Below the pieces are notes generated by a model that saw nothing but the letters and a program-made list of their open reading frames with translations, was not told where the DNA came from and did no database searches. From Euryarchaeota archaeon UBA256 (GTDB lineage Archaea > Thermoplasmatota > Poseidoniia > Poseidoniales > Poseidoniaceae): a stretch of DNA of 64,000 nucleotides. The position numbers were made by a program, and so were the translations under genes. The DNA lies in NCBI GenBank assembly GCA_002494645.1, contig DACE01000029.1:217-64216 (forward strand), in the 5' to 3' direction. Shown here one piece after another: positions 55,772 through 63,223 of this stretch. Numbering within the stretch: the first letter of the stretch is position 1; every line of letters starts with the position of its first letter.

Positions 55772-56634
55772 TCACCTGTGAAGTTGGCCACACGCTTCTC
55801 AACGTATGCGGCGATGCCTTCTTTGGCATCACTGCTGTTGAAGAGTGCTGCTTGGAGTTCTCGCTCGAGAGCAAGATGGTACTCGAAGGGAATTTCAGGT
55901 CCTGTTTGGCAAGATCGCTTGATGTTGCCAACGGCCTTGACTGCCTTGTTGGGTAGTGTGAATTGGCTGCACCAGTCGAGGATGTCTCGGCGGAAATCAT
56001 CTGCGTCGCCTTCCCAGATGTGGTTGATAAGATTGCAAGCATGAGCATCTTCAAAGGACATCAATTCGCCCGTAACCATCATTTCGAGTGCCTTGGCCTT
56101 GCCGATGAGACGAGTCAAACGTGCTGTACCACCGGTTCCTGCGAGGACACCAAGATTGATTTCTGGTAGACCGACTTTGCCCGAATTCTTTCGAGCGATA
56201 CGGATATCAGCAGCCATTGCGATTTCTAGACCACCGCCAACGGCATGACCGTTAATGGCGCAGACCACGAGTTTTGCGGTCTGTTCAAGCCGTGAAAGGG
56301 TCTCATTGGCGTGAAGGCAAAAATTGTACTTGAAGCCTGGTGTTACGCTGTTGAGCATTTGGATGGATGCTCCGGCTGAAAAGAAAGATGCACCGTTTCC
56401 AGTCAACACGATGCAAGTGACGCTATCGTCAAAGCGAGCACGGACAATTGCTTCGTCAATATCTCGCATCATCCCGTGTGTGTAGGTATTGGGTGAGCGG
56501 TCATTTGTGCCTTCGATTGGAGCCCCTGCTGAATCGGAGGTGAGTTCAATCACAGCGATGCCGTTGTCGGTCACTCCGTAATTGACAAGACGGTTCGGCA
56601 TCGGTTCGAGTTTCAATCCATAAAGGTCGCTCAT
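55768..56634 (-). CDS. enoyl-CoA hydratase/isomerase (crotonase family)
   Basis: 288 residues from ATG 56634 behind AGAGGT (an in-frame GTG at 56646 adds four). Crotonase signatures: GNGASFFSAGASIQM (oxyanion), INGHAVGGGLEIAMAADIRIA with one catalytic Glu, and GLPEINLGVLAGTGGTARL with the second Glu. Both catalytic glutamates are present, so true hydratase activity is plausible. It should hydrate enoyl-CoA to 3-hydroxyacyl-CoA, complementing the dehydrogenase at the right edge of the window. It is coupled to the aldolase gene by a 4-base overlap. Confidence 0.9.
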   Translation of the reverse strand: MSDLYGLKLEPMPNRLVNYGVTDNGIAVIELTSDSAGAPIEGTNDRSPNTYTHGMMRDIDEAIVRARFDDSVTCIVLTGNGASFFSAGASIQMLNSVTPGFKYNFCLHANETLSRLEQTAKLVVCAINGHAVGGGLEIAMAADIRIARKNSGKVGLPEINLGVLAGTGGTARLTRLIGKAKALEMMVTGELMSFEDAHACNLINHIWEGDADDFRRDILDWCSQFTLPNKAVKAVGNIKRSCQTGPEIPFEYHLALERELQAALFNSSDAKEGIAAYVEKRVANFTGE

Positions 56635-56657
56635 ACCTCTGCCCACACGGGACGGTA

Positions 56658-57941
56658 TTAAGAAGAAATCGCTGCCTTTTCTTGCGGTTGAACTTCACTT
56701 TCATTGTCATTGGCAAAGGATACATGGCCACCTTGACCACGAACAGCTTTCCATTGTTCTCGAATCGCTATTGCCTCATCAGAGGGTTCCCATTCGTCTC
56801 GCTTCAATGCAGGCCTGAACGGAAGACGGCGCACTCCACGGCCCATCGCTTTGCTGTCTTTGACCAACATGAACGGGGTCACGAGGCGGTAGAGGAGCCC
56901 TTTGAACATCGTTGGACGAAATAATTTACCAATCCAAATCAGTCCGTCTCCGCGTTTGTCCTGGTCTTTCATCCATGCTTTGCACATCCTCTTGAACATG
57001 CGGTCTCCAACCCGATTCATCAACCAACGATTCGCAACACTGGTACGGACATAGGGCATCAGGTGGCGTCGGACGTCACGCTCATAATCACCCTCACCCA
57101 AGATGTCACGGGCAGCAAGAACGCCTGACCAAACAGCCATTCGCATTCCAAAGCCCCACATGAAGTCCTGCAATCCACCCGATTCACCGACATAATAGCG
57201 ACCGTCTTGTTTGTAAGTTTGATTGATGGTGAAATCACCCTTACCTCCGACCCTCTTGACCGGTTGGCGGTTGAGGTTCGGATAGTGTGCTTCATACCAA
57301 GCAATGGTTTCATTGAGGAAGCGTTCACTCTTTCGTTGCTTACGCCACAGGCAGGTGCAAATCAGACCAACACCGTCGATGATAATAAGGTATGAATAGG
57401 ACCCTGGTGCCAATTTATCATTCAATTGAAACGCGATATGATTCGGGTGGTCAGTTTTGAAAATCTCTCCGTAGGCTACGGCGGAAGTCCCTTTCGGGCC
57501 GCAGGCGATGATGGTGCAATCTTCTTCGCTGACGCGTGACCCATAATGGATGGTTGCCCCCGCCTCAAGTGCTTGCCGCTTGAAGCCTTGATCGATGGCG
57601 TGTTCGGAAGTACCACGCTCTACAATTCTGTAGGCGACACCTGAAGTTTTGGCTTGCGTAATAACGTCATCAGGGTGAATGAGGTCAACCGTGTCAAAGG
57701 TCGTGGCTTTGAAACTTGACGGGGCAAGGCCCCATGCCTCAAGTTGGTCAAAAAAGTCATCATCCATGCTCCAGTTTTCCAAGGCTTGGAAATCTCCGTC
57801 AAAGCGTGCACCTGAATCTTGGCGAATGTCGTGGACGTGCACTTCACGTCCCGCCTTTGCAAGCAGGGTTGCTGCGGCCAACCCAGACAGTCCAGCGCCC
57901 ATGATGTGGACGGGTGGATGTTGACTGGGAGTGTCGGCCAT
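56658..57941 (-). CDS. geranylgeranyl reductase family FAD oxidoreductase
   Basis: 427 residues from ATG 57941, where the FAD-binding GAGLSGLAAATLLAKAG follows after 14 residues; the frame is open 39 codons further upstream but that part overlaps moaE and looks non-coding. Further family marks are the YVGESGGLQDFMWGFGMRMA motif and a C-terminal hydrophobic region. Members reduce the double bonds of digeranylgeranyl lipids to make saturated archaeal membranes, or act on other isoprenoids. Function in ether-lipid saturation is plausible with carS in the same window, but a role in another polyprenyl pathway cannot be excluded. Confidence 0.82.
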   Translation of the reverse strand: MADTPSQHPPVHIMGAGLSGLAAATLLAKAGREVHVHDIRQDSGARFDGDFQALENWSMDDDFFDQLEAWGLAPSSFKATTFDTVDLIHPDDVITQAKTSGVAYRIVERGTSEHAIDQGFKRQALEAGATIHYGSRVSEEDCTIIACGPKGTSAVAYGEIFKTDHPNHIAFQLNDKLAPGSYSYLIIIDGVGLICTCLWRKQRKSERFLNETIAWYEAHYPNLNRQPVKRVGGKGDFTINQTYKQDGRYYVGESGGLQDFMWGFGMRMAVWSGVLAARDILGEGDYERDVRRHLMPYVRTSVANRWLMNRVGDRMFKRMCKAWMKDQDKRGDGLIWIGKLFRPTMFKGLLYRLVTPFMLVKDSKAMGRGVRRLPFRPALKRDEWEPSDEAIAIREQWKAVRGQGGHVSFANDNESEVQPQEKAAISS

Positions 57942-57992
57942 GATACGCCATGGAGGCGTGAGGTTTGAATGATGTGTTCTCGTCGTGTGACC

Positions 57993-58418
57993 ATGGCCGA
58001 GCACATCGTGGTTGAGGAAGCACGAACCGTGCTGGACCCCGACGCTCTGCTCCAGCAACTCAACACTGAGGGGTGCGGAGCGGTGGTCAGTTTTGTCGGA
58101 CTCACGCGCGGTGTTGATGACGGCAAGGAGATCCTACGATTAGAATTTGATGCCTGGCACGAGCAATTGCGCCCTGTTTTGCTCAACCTTGCCACCGTTG
58201 CGACATCAACCTATGGACTGTACGGAGTTGCAATGGCTCATCGCACTGGAGCGGTTGGACCCGGAGAACCCATCGTAGCGATTCACGTTTCCAGCCCACA
58301 TCGAAAAGAAGCCTTTGAGGCATGTTCATGGCTCATCGATGAATTGAAGCGTCAGGCACCCATCTGGAAGAAAGAAGTCACGCCGTTAGGAACAACATGG
58401 AAAGAGGGATTAGGATGA
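57993..58418 (+). CDS. moaE: molybdopterin synthase catalytic subunit
   Basis: 141 residues from ATG 57993 (ATG 57969 is a longer option). MoaE motifs: AVVSFVGLTRG, LEFDAWHE, MAHRTGAVGPGEPIVAIHVSSPHRKEAF and the catalytic-lysine end APIWKKEVTPLG. It inserts two sulphurs into cyclic pyranopterin monophosphate, with MoaD as sulphur carrier, to give molybdopterin. Its stop overlaps the start of moaC by four bases (ATGA), a classical pathway operon. The gene is divergent from the geranylgeranyl reductase. Confidence 0.93.
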   Translation: MAEHIVVEEARTVLDPDALLQQLNTEGCGAVVSFVGLTRGVDDGKEILRLEFDAWHEQLRPVLLNLATVATSTYGLYGVAMAHRTGAVGPGEPIVAIHVSSPHRKEAFEACSWLIDELKRQAPIWKKEVTPLGTTWKEGLG

Positions 58419-58876
58419 AGAAAACCAGTATCGAAGGCATCGTTGAAATTGGAAGCAAACCAGTGGTTGAACGAAGAGCGACAGCAAAAGGAAGACTCTC
58501 TCTCAAAGCCTCGACAAAGGAGGCGATTGAGAACGGAGAGATCGCCAAAGGCAATGTCCTCGAAGCCTCAACCATCGCAGCGATTCAAGCGGTTAAGGAA
58601 ACCCCGCGTATTATTCCTCACTGTCATCCAATCCCCTTGGAAGGGACGCGCGTGGAGTGGATTTGGGAAGGCAACGACCTCTGGTGCCAAGTCAATGTAT
58701 CTGCCCACTACAAAACGGGCATCGAGATGGAAGCACTAACGGGCGTTGCAGCAGGCCTCCTGTGCGCTTTTGACATGGTCAAATCATTGGAAAAGGATGG
58801 GGATGGGCAATACCCTACTGCTCGGCTTTCCGACCTCTGCGTAGTCGAGAAATTCAAAGGGTCAGCAACCGTTTGA
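58415..58876 (+). CDS. moaC: cyclic pyranopterin monophosphate synthase
   Basis: 153 residues from ATG 58415, which overlaps the moaE stop (ATGA) with GAGGGATTAGG upstream; an ATG at 58397 would add six. Family signatures are complete: KGNVLEASTIAAIQAVKETPRIIPHCHPIPLEG and VSAHYKTGIEMEALTGVAAGLLCAFDMVK. It converts 3',8-cyclo-GTP to cyclic pyranopterin monophosphate, the substrate of MoaE. It is followed by glpX after 3 bases, so all may share a transcript. Confidence 0.95.
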   Translation: MKKTSIEGIVEIGSKPVVERRATAKGRLSLKASTKEAIENGEIAKGNVLEASTIAAIQAVKETPRIIPHCHPIPLEGTRVEWIWEGNDLWCQVNVSAHYKTGIEMEALTGVAAGLLCAFDMVKSLEKDGDGQYPTARLSDLCVVEKFKGSATV

Positions 58877-58879
58877 TTC

Positions 58880-59869
58880 ATGGCATTGCCGCGAGTCCCT
58901 TGGTCTATGGGCATGACCACTGACCTTGCACATCATTTCGTTGAAGCGGTTGACCAGGCTGCTATCGCAAGTGCAGCATGGCGCGGCAAGGGTGACAAAA
59001 ATGCTGCAGATGATGCAGCGGTTGAAGCCATGCGCCGAACCTTTGACACCGTGCCCTTTGACGGACGCGTCGCCATTGGCGAAGGGGAACGAGATGAAGC
59101 CCCAATGCTCTACATCGGTGAACCTCTCGGTTCAATGATCGGACAACACGGAGCCCCGCAAATCGATATCGCCGTTGACCCATTAGAATGTACCAATAAC
59201 TGTGCCGACAACACCCCGAATTCAATCGCAGTGCTCGCTGCTGCCCCACGTGGAACCTTGTTGCATGCACCTGATTGTTACATGGACAAATTGGCTACTG
59301 GCCCCCTTTTGGCCGATCATGTTGCTCTCGAGGGGGGAGCTACCTACAACATTGAGCAAGCAATGCATGTTCTCGATTGCAACGCTGCAGATGTTCGTAT
59401 TGTAGCATTGGACCGAGAACGCCATCACGACTTATTCAAGGAAATTCGTGCCACCGGCGCTCAACTTCACCTCATGGGAGATGGTGATGTTTCCGGAGCT
59501 ATTTGGGCTGCAAAAAACGATGGCCCCTACGACATGCTCATGGGCATTGGCGCTGCTCCCGAAGGTGTGATTTCAGCGACGGCTATTCGCGGCTTAGGTG
59601 GACTCTTTGAGGGACGGCTTGTCTTCCGGTCAGATGAAGAAGAGGCGCGGGCAGAAACGATGGTCAACGACGACCTCACCCGATTATGGAAAGCTCATGA
59701 CCTGTGTAAGAGCGAAGACGCAATCTTTGCGGCTTCAGGTGTCTGTGACGGCTATCTTCCCGGAGCGGTGTTGGGTGAAAGCACCACGACCACCTTCAAT
59801 GAGTTGATTGATGTCAGTAGAAAAACCGTGATTCGTAACGAAGAAGTCCGTCCCCGGACGCTGGTGTAG
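58880..59869 (+). CDS. glpX: fructose-1,6-bisphosphatase class II
   Basis: 329 residues with the GlpX pattern: WRGKGDKNAADDAAVEAMR, VAIGEGERDEAPMLYIGE, DIAVDPLECTNN (metal and phosphate site), MGIGAAPEGVISATAIRGLGG. It dephosphorylates fructose 1,6-bisphosphate in gluconeogenesis (possibly also sedoheptulose bisphosphate). Many archaea use the bifunctional FBP aldolase/phosphatase instead; here a separate aldolase and a bacterial-type phosphatase occur together. Start at ATG 58880; ATG 58907 or 58913 may be the real one because the first nine codons look poorly conserved. Confidence 0.92.
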   Translation: MALPRVPWSMGMTTDLAHHFVEAVDQAAIASAAWRGKGDKNAADDAAVEAMRRTFDTVPFDGRVAIGEGERDEAPMLYIGEPLGSMIGQHGAPQIDIAVDPLECTNNCADNTPNSIAVLAAAPRGTLLHAPDCYMDKLATGPLLADHVALEGGATYNIEQAMHVLDCNAADVRIVALDRERHHDLFKEIRATGAQLHLMGDGDVSGAIWAAKNDGPYDMLMGIGAAPEGVISATAIRGLGGLFEGRLVFRSDEEEARAETMVNDDLTRLWKAHDLCKSEDAIFAASGVCDGYLPGAVLGESTTTTFNELIDVSRKTVIRNEEVRPRTLV

Positions 59870-59879
59870 AGGGCTAAGC

Positions 59880-60503
59880 ATGGCGCAGCAACTCCGAATT
59901 GATGTCCGTTTACCTGAAGGGCATTGGGCCGGCGATGTTACCCGTAATCACCCGAAAGCAACTCTGAGAATTGAGCAGCACATGCCCCTGGGCAAAGGCA
60001 GAGGCACTGCTCGTTGTTGGTCGAGCGTGCCACTTGATGAAAGCATCATGCAACACGATGGAATCGACCGATTGACGCCGCTCGAAGACGGTTATTTCAA
60101 CGTCGACATTTCGGCGGGCGGAGGTGGCTTTCTTCGTCCGCTGATGGACTTGGGTGTTGTCCCACGAACGCCGTTTGAGGTCAGAGATGGTTGGGTTGAG
60201 TGGACGGTTGAGGGCCAACGGGAACAGATGAGGGGTTTGATCAATCGTTTTCGCTCCGATGAAATTCCTCACCGCCTCCTCTCAACGCGAAGCACGGGGC
60301 CAAGGTTGTTGACGCCACGCCAGCGAGAGGTCTTTGAAGCAGCTTCACGAGAAGGCTACTGGGACGTTCCACGACGCATCAATTTGACCGAGTTAGCGGG
60401 CTTGCTCAACATCGCCAAATCAACTCTTTCAAATCAACTCCAACGAATTGAATCAGCGGTCTTTCATGCCTTTACCGATGAGATTCGTCGCCAGAGCCCC
60501 TAA
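59880..60503 (+). CDS. HTH_10 (bacterio-opsin activator-like) transcriptional regulator
   Basis: 207 residues. The C-terminal third is a Bat-type HTH: LTPRQREVFEAASREGYWDVPRRINLTELAGLLNIAKSTLSNQLQRIES, a mainly archaeal domain. The N-terminal 140 residues form a beta-rich putative sensor. It has GAGGGC as ribosome-binding site. It lies 58 bases upstream of the diiron oxygenase gene, and two palindromes occupy the gap, so it probably regulates that gene, itself or both. Confidence 0.85.
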   Translation: MAQQLRIDVRLPEGHWAGDVTRNHPKATLRIEQHMPLGKGRGTARCWSSVPLDESIMQHDGIDRLTPLEDGYFNVDISAGGGGFLRPLMDLGVVPRTPFEVRDGWVEWTVEGQREQMRGLINRFRSDEIPHRLLSTRSTGPRLLTPRQREVFEAASREGYWDVPRRINLTELAGLLNIAKSTLSNQLQRIESAVFHAFTDEIRRQSP

Positions 60504-60524
60504 CATGTTCAGGCGAACATGTTC
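60502..60524. promoter_or_regulatory. tandem AACATGTTC / GAACATGTTC palindromes, operator candidate
   Basis: Two palindromic half-turn sites with centres 14 bp apart: AACATGTT at 60502-60509 and the perfect 10-bp GAACATGTTC at 60515-60524. They end 8 bases before a TATA-like GGTATAAGG (60531-60539), the expected position for an activator or for blocking TBP/TFB. The ATG at 60562 is about 25-30 bases from this TATA, so the transcript may be leaderless. Confidence 0.55.
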
Positions 60525-60561
60525 GTAAAGGGTATAAGGAGGTCGTCGACTACACACACTC

Positions 60562-61722
60562 ATGGACAACCTACCGAAGACTTGGGATGACTGGATTGAG
60601 AACTTCAAAGCCTGGCAAGACAATGTCGGCTACAAGCGTGAATGGATGGGCGATTTCGATCTTTCCATCCAGTTTGATTGGGAGCGAGCCGGAGAACAGA
60701 TTGAATTCGGAGACTACACCGGCCGAGCCAAGTGGGAACGCTCGCTACAGGTACCTCATCAAAGCATGCGAGATGCCCTCGTCAGCATGATCACCGTCCA
60801 AGGTGATACCGAATTCGCCTCCGTTGAACAGCAACGCCACCTCTTGGCCACAGCTCCAACAGATTACGACCGCTACGCTGCAGCACGCATCATGGCAGAA
60901 GAACAGCGCCATGGATGGCAAATGGCCTACCTCCTCATGACCTATTTCGGCCAACAAGGACGACGTGAAGCACAAAAACTCCTCGAGCGTAACGCTCAGG
61001 ACGGCGACCGACTTCTCGGTGCTTTCAACCGACCCATGCCGCACTGGCTTGATTTCTTCTGCTACACGATGTTCGTCGACCGAGACGGTAAATTCCAACT
61101 TGGTATGCTCTCAACCTCTGCCTTCAAACCGCTTGCTGCAAGTATGGGGCCCATGCTCAAGGAAGAATCCTTCCACCTCGGCACGGGGTCGAACGGATTG
61201 CGCCGAATCATCAAGGCTGGCGTCATCCCGCTGGATATGCTTCAACGCTACATCAACAAGTGGGTCTCAACGGCGCACGATCTCTTCGGCGTTGACGAAT
61301 CCTCATCGGCTCACTGGGCATATGTTTGGGGAGTCAAAGGACGCTGGGACGAACGCAAGAAGCTGGAGGCTGGCCTTGAAGTTTCAAAAGAAACGCTCAA
61401 CGAAGAAGCACGACAGCACTATCACGACGAAATTGTACTCGAAGTGGAGAAACTCAACGGCTACCTCCCTGAAGGTGCGGCAAAGTTGTACGTTCCTCAT
61501 GAGAACTTCCACCGGGAAATTGGCCACTTCAAGCGACAGCGTATGACCGTAGAAGGCGTGGCTTTCGAGGGTGATGATGCTGCGTGGGAGAATTACATGC
61601 ACGACCACTTCCCTACGGCTCAAGACGAAGAAGACCTCAAGGGATTATTCGAACAGCAATGGGTGGCTGAAAAGCCAATGACTGCTCGCCAGATTGCTTC
61701 TGGAATTGGTGCGAGCGCCTGA
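60562..61722 (+). CDS. PaaA/BoxB-like ferritin-fold diiron oxygenase
   Basis: A 386-residue soluble ferritin-like protein. Diiron ligand motifs are visible as Glu114-Gln-Arg-His117 (MAEEQRHGWQ) and Glu202-Ser-Phe-His205 (KEESFHLG), with candidates Glu84/Glu89 for the first helix. The helices around them resemble phenylacetyl-CoA epoxidase PaaA and benzoyl-CoA epoxidase BoxB. These enzymes insert oxygen into an aromatic acyl-CoA using electrons from a flavin/ferredoxin reductase. No PaaBCDE neighbours are present, so the partner and substrate are unknown. Confidence 0.78.
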   Translation: MDNLPKTWDDWIENFKAWQDNVGYKREWMGDFDLSIQFDWERAGEQIEFGDYTGRAKWERSLQVPHQSMRDALVSMITVQGDTEFASVEQQRHLLATAPTDYDRYAAARIMAEEQRHGWQMAYLLMTYFGQQGRREAQKLLERNAQDGDRLLGAFNRPMPHWLDFFCYTMFVDRDGKFQLGMLSTSAFKPLAASMGPMLKEESFHLGTGSNGLRRIIKAGVIPLDMLQRYINKWVSTAHDLFGVDESSSAHWAYVWGVKGRWDERKKLEAGLEVSKETLNEEARQHYHDEIVLEVEKLNGYLPEGAAKLYVPHENFHREIGHFKRQRMTVEGVAFEGDDAAWENYMHDHFPTAQDEEDLKGLFEQQWVAEKPMTARQIASGIGASA

Positions 61723-61744
61723 TCTTCAATCGGGTTGGTTTGTG

Positions 61745-62281
61745 ATGATTCCAGTTGCTCTTTACGGCGTGGACGCTGCCATGTGCGAACGCTTCTACGA
61801 AGCTCTTCCGCAGCTGGTGAATGATGCGTATGAAGACGAAGCATACATCGAGTCACTCTACGCCATCGAAAAGGAACACTCCATCGACCACGTTCGAATT
61901 GCTGACATCTGGTCGCAGCGTGCTCCTTTCGCATGGCCAGAAGATGTCGTCAACGAGGTAGAAATGGTTCTCCGAACCACCAATTATCCGGATGTTGCCT
62001 TGCTTGAACACCTCATGACTCTGGATGATGTAGACGCTCAACGAATTTCAGAGTGGATGCACTTTTCGACGAACCGCTTTCCAATTTATTCTCAAAAAGC
62101 ATGTGAAACCCTCTGCCGTATGGGGTTGGAAACACCCTACAGACCCATGGACATCGCCAGCTACGGCCTTTATGTGAGCAGAATTGAAGGTCTTAAACTC
62201 CACGCACCCGCTGCTGGACTTCCCGAAATCGGGCTCCCCCGAACACGGATGTTGCAGTTGGGCTTGGAGCGGTTTGAATGA
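61745..62281 (+). CDS. unknown protein downstream of the diiron oxygenase
   Basis: 178 residues from ATG 61745 (the GTG just before it and an ATG at 61694 are options). An acidic, helical soluble protein with no recognised motif (ends with AAGLPEIGLPRTRMLQLGLERFE). It follows the oxygenase by 22 bases and overlaps the EamA transporter start by four (ATGA), so the three are likely co-transcribed and may share a pathway. Confidence 0.62.
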   Translation: MIPVALYGVDAAMCERFYEALPQLVNDAYEDEAYIESLYAIEKEHSIDHVRIADIWSQRAPFAWPEDVVNEVEMVLRTTNYPDVALLEHLMTLDDVDAQRISEWMHFSTNRFPIYSQKACETLCRMGLETPYRPMDIASYGLYVSRIEGLKLHAPAAGLPEIGLPRTRMLQLGLERFE

Positions 62282-63201
62282 AACATGCAAGCCTTCACTT
62301 CAAACTCATCTTGGTCGCAGCCATTTGGGGTTTGGGTTGGCCAGCAGGACGCGTCGTTGCGGCTGATGTACCCCCCATTACCGCTGCATGGATTCGCTAC
62401 GTCATGGTGGTCGTTCTCTTTCTCGCTTATCTCCAATGGTCAAAGCAATGGGTCTTACCCTCTCGATTGCAATGGCGTCAAATCACTTGGATCGGTTTTT
62501 TCTCAACCTTTCTCTATCAGGTGCTTTTCATGTACGGAATGGGCTACACCGCAGCAGGTGATGCTTCTCTCATGATTACATTTAACCCACTTTTCACTGC
62601 AGTTCTCGCGGTGTTTTTCCTCAATGAAGCCATGACTCGGCGACTGCTTGGAGGGCTGTTGATGGCATTGGCTGGCGTGGCTATTCTCTTTTTGGCATCA
62701 CCCAACACAGATATTCCCTCGGTTGACCGATGGATTGGAAACGCTTTCATCGCTGGTGCAGCCCTGGCTTGGGCAAGTTCGACTATTCTCATGAAAAAGG
62801 TCATGACCACAATCCCTGATGATGCAAAAGCTCCACTCAGTCCACTCCATCTCACCGTCTGGTCGTCCGTGATAGGATTCCTCATTCTCACACCCTGGGC
62901 TGGTTACGAAACATACACCCTTGGATTTGATTCACCAAGCCAAGAAGCGTGGTTAGGCATCGTCTTCCTTGCCATGTTTTCTACGGTTCTCGCCTACGTA
63001 TGGTTTGCCGATGGCATTCACACGATTGGAGCAGGAAAGGCTGCCTTCTACGTTTACTTGGTACCTCCTTTCGGAATTCTGGGCGGTTGGCTTCTGCTGC
63101 ACGAGCAACTCGGACCCTCACTCCTTTTGGCATTCGCCCTCATCGTGGGCGGCGTCATGTTAGCTCAAGGAAACAACAATCGTGGCGAGCAAGCATCATG
63201 A
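62278..63201 (+). CDS. EamA-family drug/metabolite transporter (DMT)
   Basis: A 307-residue permease with ten hydrophobic helices in two EamA halves, including the diagnostic SLMITFNPLFTAVLAVFFLNEAMTRR and, in the second half, KAAFYVYLVPPFGILGGWLLLHEQLGPS. Probably exports or imports a small metabolite. It is translationally coupled to the preceding unknown gene (ATGA), and is followed closely by the 3-hydroxyacyl-CoA dehydrogenase. Confidence 0.9.
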   Translation: MKHASLHFKLILVAAIWGLGWPAGRVVAADVPPITAAWIRYVMVVVLFLAYLQWSKQWVLPSRLQWRQITWIGFFSTFLYQVLFMYGMGYTAAGDASLMITFNPLFTAVLAVFFLNEAMTRRLLGGLLMALAGVAILFLASPNTDIPSVDRWIGNAFIAGAALAWASSTILMKKVMTTIPDDAKAPLSPLHLTVWSSVIGFLILTPWAGYETYTLGFDSPSQEAWLGIVFLAMFSTVLAYVWFADGIHTIGAGKAAFYVYLVPPFGILGGWLLLHEQLGPSLLLAFALIVGGVMLAQGNNNRGEQAS

Positions 63202-63223
63202 AGGTGGAGAACCTCGCAGAAAC

